Source: Anaeromyxobacter oryzae
GTDB taxonomy: Bacteria; Myxococcota; Myxococcia; Myxococcales; Anaeromyxobacteraceae
NCBI RefSeq assembly: GCF_023169945.1
Contig: NZ_AP025591.1
Span: forward strand, 1,200,501-1,264,500
Reading direction: 5' to 3'
DNA length: 64,000 nt
This document shows, in pieces, positions 60,201 to 64,000 of this stretch. A program made the translations under genes and the position numbers. Position 1 is the first letter of the stretch; the number at the start of each line of letters is the position of its first letter. The notes below the pieces were generated by a model. It searched no databases. It had not been told where the DNA came from and saw only the letters and a program-made list of their open reading frames with translations.

Positions 60201-61753
60201 GGGCCCGGCTCGGGCGGGTCGCCCGCCGCCTCGCGGGCGCGCTGCGGTTCTCGCAGTTCGAGCTCAAGATCGCGCTGGCGCTGGTCGTCGCGGCGACGCT
60301 CCCGCTCTTCGGCGCGCTGTTCCTCGCCGGCCGCGTCGCCGAGGAGAACCTCTCGCTCGGGCTCGACCCGCGCGTCGTCGAGCGGCTCGAGTCCATCCCG
60401 TCCCTGTACGGCGACCTGTTCCAGGCCCGGAAGCAGCTCTACGCGGAGCAGGCGAAGGCGCTCGCGCGCGGGCTCCCCGGCGACCGCGCCACGGCGAGCG
60501 CGTACCTCGCGAGCGCGCTCGACCGCACGCCGCGCCTCCGCCGCGTGACGTGGTACGGACCCGGCGGGCGCGTCGTCGCCGAGGCGGAGACGCAGACGCC
60601 GAACCCCGAGGGTGAGTGGCGCGAGGCGCCGGCCCGCGTCGCGCTCCCGCGCGGCGGCCGCCTCGAGTGCGTGTTCGCCATCGAGGCGCACTACTTCGCC
60701 GAGGTGAACGAGGCGCGGGAGCTCGCCGAGCTGGTGCAGGGCGTGTCGGCGCTCCGCTCGGAGATCCGGCGCAGCTACGTCCGCGCCTTCGGGGTGCTCC
60801 TCGTCGCGTGGGCGGCGGGCGCCGCGGCGGTGGGCATCTGGCTCGCGCGCCGGACGACGCGGCGGCTGTCGGCGCTCGTGCTCGCCGTCCGGCGGCTCGC
60901 GGCGGGCGATCTCGCGGTGCAGGTGGACCCGGGGCGCAGCAGCGACGAGGTGGCCGGGCTCGCCCGGGCCTTCAACGCCATGGTGCGGGAGGTCCGGGAG
61001 AGCCGTGACCGGATCGTCTACCTCGAGAAGATCTCCGGGTGGCAGGAGGTGGCGCGCCGGCTGGCCCACGAGATCAAGAACCCGCTCACGCCGATGAAGC
61101 TCGCGTTCCAGCAGCTCGAGGCGCGGTGGAAGACCTCTCCCGCCCGGCCCGGCGACGCGGAGTTCGGGAAGCTCCTCTCCGACGCGGGCGAGATCGTCCG
61201 CGAGGAGATCGGGACGCTGCAGCGCCTCGTCGACGAGTTCTCGGGGTTCGCGAAGCTCCCCGAGGTCCGGCCCGAGCCCGCCGACCTCGGCGAGTTCGCC
61301 GACGAGTTCCTCCGCACGAGCCCGCAGGTGCGCGACGTGGCGGACGTGGAGCTCGTGCGCGCGAGCCCCGCGTGCCCGGTGGCGCTCGACAAGGCGCTCA
61401 TGCGCCGCGTCCTCACCAACCTCGCCGCGAACGCCATCGAGGCCTCCCGGCCGAAGCGGGCGCGGATCCACATCGGCGTGGCGCGGACGCGGGAGCGCGC
61501 GGTGCTCACCGTCGCCGACGAGGGGCCCGGGGTGGACCGCGCGGTGCGGGACCGGATCTTCGATCCCTACTTCACGACGAAGGGCTCGGGCACGGGTCTG
61601 GGGCTCGCCATCGTGAAGAAGATCGTGCTCCAGCACGGCGGCGAGATCGAGGCGGGGGAGCGTCCCGGGGGCGGCGCCTCCTTCACGATCGCGCTGCCGC
61701 TCCGCGACGCTGCCCCCGCGCCGCGGGACGCCGCGGGGCCGCGCGCGCCGTGA
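60197..61753 (+). CDS. NtrY-like membrane sensor histidine kinase
   Basis: 518 residues; ATG overlaps the DUF4390 stop (ATGA). Two membrane segments (about 26-45 and 196-217) flank a 150-residue periplasmic domain. HAMP (about 217-270), then HisKA with phospho-His 291 in ARRLAHEIKNPLTPMKLAF, and HATPase with NLAANAIEA, DEGPGVD and GSGTGLGLAIVKKI. No response regulator is adjacent; the partner is elsewhere or the kinase cross-talks. Confidence 0.93.
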   Translation: MRARLGRVARRLAGALRFSQFELKIALALVVAATLPLFGALFLAGRVAEENLSLGLDPRVVERLESIPSLYGDLFQARKQLYAEQAKALARGLPGDRATASAYLASALDRTPRLRRVTWYGPGGRVVAEAETQTPNPEGEWREAPARVALPRGGRLECVFAIEAHYFAEVNEARELAELVQGVSALRSEIRRSYVRAFGVLLVAWAAGAAAVGIWLARRTTRRLSALVLAVRRLAAGDLAVQVDPGRSSDEVAGLARAFNAMVREVRESRDRIVYLEKISGWQEVARRLAHEIKNPLTPMKLAFQQLEARWKTSPARPGDAEFGKLLSDAGEIVREEIGTLQRLVDEFSGFAKLPEVRPEPADLGEFADEFLRTSPQVRDVADVELVRASPACPVALDKALMRRVLTNLAANAIEASRPKRARIHIGVARTRERAVLTVADEGPGVDRAVRDRIFDPYFTTKGSGTGLGLAIVKKIVLQHGGEIEAGERPGGGASFTIALPLRDAAPAPRDAAGPRAP

Positions 61754-61840
61754 GCGGCCGGGGCGGCCGGAGGGCCGCGCGCGCCGTCTGCTCGCCCCGA
61801 ACACGGGGCGCGCCCGCGCGCGCCGTGTCATGCTCGCGCC

Positions 61841-62197
61841 ATGTACGAGCACCGCGGCACCCGCCCCATCCCGATGCGCCGCTTCCTGCGCCGCCTCGCG
61901 GCGCACGCCGCCGTCGCGCTCGCGCTCGTCGCCGTGTCGCTGGGAGCAGGCATGGCCGGCTACATGTCGCTGGAGCGGCTGAGGTGGCGCGACGCCTTCC
62001 TGAACGCAGCGATGCTGCTCGGCGGGATGGGCCCGGTCGATCCGCCCCGGTCCGATGCCGGCAAGGTGTTCGCCGGCGTGTACGCGCTCTACTGCGGGAT
62101 CGTGTTCCTCGCCGCGGCAGGTATCGTGTCCGCGCCGGTCGTGCACCGGCTGCTCCACCGGTTCCACTGGACCGACGAGACGGACCGTCGCGGCTGA
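61841..62197 (+). CDS. Small inner-membrane protein
   Basis: 118 residues, not assigned to a named family. Two hydrophobic segments (AAVALALVAVSLGAGMAGYMSL, about 25-46; FAGVYALYCGIVFLAAAGIVSAPVV, about 77-101) flank a short loop with LNAAMLLGGMGPVD, reminiscent of the pore-loop layout of conserved two-helix membrane proteins. An extended -10-like TGTCATGCT ends 6 nt before the ATG. Monocistronic, between the kinase and the SDR. Function unknown. Confidence 0.7.
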   Translation: MYEHRGTRPIPMRRFLRRLAAHAAVALALVAVSLGAGMAGYMSLERLRWRDAFLNAAMLLGGMGPVDPPRSDAGKVFAGVYALYCGIVFLAAAGIVSAPVVHRLLHRFHWTDETDRRG

Positions 62198-62311
62198 CCA
62201 CCTCCGCCCCTGGACCGGACGCCGCTCGCGGGGCACGAGATCGCCGCCCGCGGGCCGCGTGGCCGCCCCCTCGACGGCGCGAGCCGCGACGGGGACGCGT
62301 TCCGAACGCGG

Positions 62312-62340
62312 TTGCGGGCGCACCGGCGCGCGGCTTTAAT
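62312..62340 (+). promoter_or_regulatory. Promoter giving a leaderless SDR mRNA
   Basis: TTGCGG (62312-62317), 17-nt spacer, TTTAAT (62335-62340), then 8 nt to the ATG at 62349. No Shine-Dalgarno is present, so transcription would start at or within two nucleotides of the ATG. The 62198-62311 stretch before it holds nothing recognised. Confidence 0.6.
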
Positions 62341-62348
62341 CCGTCGCC

Positions 62349-63113
62349 ATGTCCCGCGATCTCGAGAACCGCATCGCCCTCGTCACCGGCGCCAGCTCCG
62401 GCTTCGGCGCCGCCTGCGTCGACGCCTTCGTCGCGGCCGGCGCGCGCGTCGTGGCCGCCGGCCGCCGCGCCGACCGCCTCGCCGACGTCGCCGGCCGCCA
62501 CCCCGGCCGGGTCCACGTGCTCCCGCTCGACGTGCGCGATCGGACCGCGGTGGAGCGGAGCCTCGCCGCCCTGCCGCCGGGGTTCGCGGAGGTGGACGTG
62601 CTCGTGAACTCCGCCGGGCTCGCGCTCGGCCTCGAGCCCGCCCAGCGCGCGTCCGTCGACGAGTGGGAGCAGATGATCGAGACGAACTGCGCCGGGCTGG
62701 TGACGGTCACCCGGGCGCTCCTGCCCGGGATGATCGCGCGGGGGCGCGGCCACGTGGTGAACATCGGCTCGGTCGCCGCGACGTACCCGTACCCGGGCGG
62801 CAACGTCTACGGAGCCACCAAGGCGTTCGTGCGCCAGTTCACCCTGAACCTCAAGGCGGACCTGCTCGGCACGCCGGTCCGCGCGACCGTCATCGAGCCC
62901 GGCATGGCGGAGACCGAGTTCTCGGTGGTCCGCTTCGGCGGAGACGCCGAGCGGGCGAAGAAGGTGTACGACGGCATGCAGCCGCTCACCCCGGCGGACG
63001 TGGCGGACACGATCCTCTGGTGCGTCACCCGCCCGCCGCACGTGAACGTGAACGCGATCGAGCTCATGCCCGTCGCGCAGGCGTTCTCGCCGTTCACGGT
63101 GAAGCGCGGGTGA
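62349..63113 (+). CDS. ydfG: Short-chain dehydrogenase/reductase (YdfG-like)
   Basis: 254 residues, classical SDR. NADP-type Rossmann motif GASSGFGAA, with Arg-rich GRRADRL favouring NADP. NSAGLALGLEPA is the NAG-type motif, catalytic Ser in NIGSVAATYPYPGGNVYGATKAF with Tyr and Lys. EPGMAETEFSVVRF and a C-terminal IELMPVAQAFSPF match YdfG, which reduces 3-hydroxy acids and malonic semialdehyde. Substrate uncertain. Confidence 0.9.
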   Translation: MSRDLENRIALVTGASSGFGAACVDAFVAAGARVVAAGRRADRLADVAGRHPGRVHVLPLDVRDRTAVERSLAALPPGFAEVDVLVNSAGLALGLEPAQRASVDEWEQMIETNCAGLVTVTRALLPGMIARGRGHVVNIGSVAATYPYPGGNVYGATKAFVRQFTLNLKADLLGTPVRATVIEPGMAETEFSVVRFGGDAERAKKVYDGMQPLTPADVADTILWCVTRPPHVNVNAIELMPVAQAFSPFTVKRG

Positions 63114-63200
63114 GAGGGGTCGCGCCCGGAACGCGCGCGCCCGGTCCGCTCGCCCCGTGCCTGGCTCGCGAAGCGGGCGCGGAGTCGAGGGGCGGCCCGC

Positions 63201-63253
63201 CCCCTCACGGCTCGCCGTGAGAGGGGCGCGCGACGGGTAGCGCCTCGGCTACC
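63201..63253. terminator. Hairpins between convergent SDR and rpoH genes
   Basis: CCCCTCACGG-CTCG-CCGTGAGAGGGG (63201-63226, with a 2-nt bulge) and GGTAGC-GCCTCG-GCTACC (63236-63253, over the rpoH stop) lie in the 135-bp convergent gap. Neither has a T-run, so any termination would be weak or Rho-assisted. The upstream GCGGAGTCGAGGGGCGG resembles the kinase-gene repeat. Confidence 0.4.
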
Positions 63254-64000
63254 GCTCCTCGCCGGCGTCGAGGCCGCCCGGCGACACCGGCCAGCCGACC
63301 TCCTCGGCGGTGGGCTCGAGGTCGCGGCGCAGCTTCTCGAGCGCGCGGATCTCCAGCTGCCGGGCGCGCTCGCGCGAGAAGCCGAAGTGGTGGCCGAGGT
63401 CCCGAAGCGTCTCCTTGCCCTCGCCCATGATCCGCGCCTCGACGATGTGGCGCTCGCGCGGATCGAGCCGGCCCATCGCCTCGTTCACGCGACGTGCGAG
63501 CAGGGCGTCTTCCTGCGCCCGGGCGAGCTCCTCGTCCTGCGGGTCGCCCTCGGACGGCGTGAACTCGAGGTGCGTGCTCGTCCCGTCGGCGACCGGCGCG
63601 TCGAGCGAGAGATCGCGACCCTCCATGCGCTGGGTCATCTCGACGACGTCGCTCGGCCGGACGCGGAGCTTCTTCGCCACGAGCGCGACGTCGATCCCCT
63701 CCTCCTGCAGGCCGGCGCCGGGCGTGATCCGCTCGATCTCGTGGCGGGTGCGGGCGAGCGAGAAGAACAGCTTCCGCTGCGCCTGCGTGGTCCCGATCTT
63801 CACGAGCGACCAGGACTTCAGGATGTGGTTCTGGATGTACGCGCGGATCCACCAGACCGCGTAGGAGATGAGGCGGATCTCCTTGTCGGGATCGAACTTC
63901 TGCACGGCCTTCATGAGGCCGATGTTCCCTTCCTGGATGAGGTCGGCCATCCGCAGGCCGTAGGAGCGGTACTCGAACGCGACCTTCACGACGAAGCGAA
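63249..64000 (-). CDS. rpoH: RpoH-type (sigma-32) RNA polymerase sigma factor, 5' end cut off
   Basis: About 250 C-terminal residues; the 5' end runs off the right edge (reading ...[14 protein letters not shown] at the border). Region 2 [42 protein letters not shown] is intact, followed by the RpoH-box-like [18 protein letters not shown]. Region 3 follows, and region 4 with [10 protein letters not shown] and [25 protein letters not shown]. Heat-shock sigma factor group; a paralogous alternative sigma of the same family is possible. Confidence 0.92.
   Translation of the reverse strand, partial: RFVVKVAFEYRSYGLRMADLIQEGNIGLMKAVQKFDPDKEIRLISYAVWWIRAYIQNHILKSWSLVKIGTTQAQRKLFFSLARTRHEIERITPGAGLQEEGIDVALVAKKLRVRPSDVVEMTQRMEGRDLSLDAPVADGTSTHLEFTPSEGDPQDEELARAQEDALLARRVNEAMGRLDPRERHIVEARIMGEGKETLRDLGHHFGFSRERARQLEIRALEKLRRDLEPTAEEVGWPVSPGGLDAGEER

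Overview
The window is very GC-rich (coding GC3 is extreme and start codons are often GTG or TTG), and its genes are those of a Gram-negative bacterium. It holds LpxA/LpxD/LpxI, BamA, Skp and Lol genes, Omp85 proteins, a Ser/Thr kinase with a PilZ domain, and J-domain/TPR regulators. Together these suggest Myxococcota, most likely an Anaeromyxobacter-type organism. The taxon is inferred from gene content and style; no database search was run. About 54 protein genes are supported, nearly all intact. No tRNA, rRNA, CRISPR array, transposase or prophage was seen.

Layout. (1) 1-11.9 kb, minus strand: a core information-processing block in the order rimP-nusA-ylxR-infB-ylxP-rbfA-truB-rpsO-pnp-dut-purB, with a promoter and an intrinsic-terminator leader in front of rimP, its own promoter for rpsO, and a hairpin between rpsO and pnp. 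(2) 11.97-18.7 kb, minus: otsB-xseA-xseB-response regulator, then ispA-dxs-tlyA (isoprenoid precursors plus an rRNA methyltransferase). (3) 18.8-20.7 kb, plus: a degenerate-receiver/DUF4388/J-domain/TPR protein. (4) 20.7-24.1 kb, minus: hemE-hemN-hemH (haem synthesis). (5) 24.7-27.2 kb, plus: a secreted Vps62-like domain fused to an outer-membrane beta-barrel. (6) 27.3-39.2 kb, minus: lysS, then a long envelope-biogenesis run lolCE-lolD-bamA-skp-lpxD-fabZ-lpxA-lpxI-yggU, followed by an AhbD/NirJ-like radical SAM gene.

(7) 39.5-40.2 kb, plus: psiE and a small membrane protein. (8) 40.2-44.7 kb, minus: the L-lactate uptake and oxidation operon lctP-lutC-lutBA, with lutB and lutA fused. (9) 45-46.4 kb: a BBE-type FAD oxidoreductase. 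(10) 46.6-50.2 kb, minus: a tungstate ABC transporter operon headed by its probable regulator. (11) 50.3-52.7 kb, minus: a LytS/LytTR (BtsSR-like) two-component pair. (12) 52.8-55.7 kb, minus: a DUF4912 protein with a histone-H1-like tail, then a GH57 branching enzyme. (13) 55.8-63.1 kb, plus: a Ser/Thr kinase; an Omp85 / DUF4390 / NtrY-like kinase run with overlapping stops and starts; a small membrane protein; and an SDR. (14) The right edge holds a truncated rpoH-type sigma factor.

The genes work together mainly as housekeeping operons for translation initiation and ribosome maturation, outer-membrane assembly and lipid A, haem, and lactate and tungstate use. The less ordinary parts are the Vps62/beta-barrel fusion, the enlarged LolC/E permease, the Omp85-DUF4390-kinase cluster, the facing hexanucleotide arrays upstream of it, the rimP leader attenuator, and a recurring -10-like box only 6-11 nt before start codons that lack a Shine-Dalgarno sequence. 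The last point suggests frequent leaderless mRNAs.
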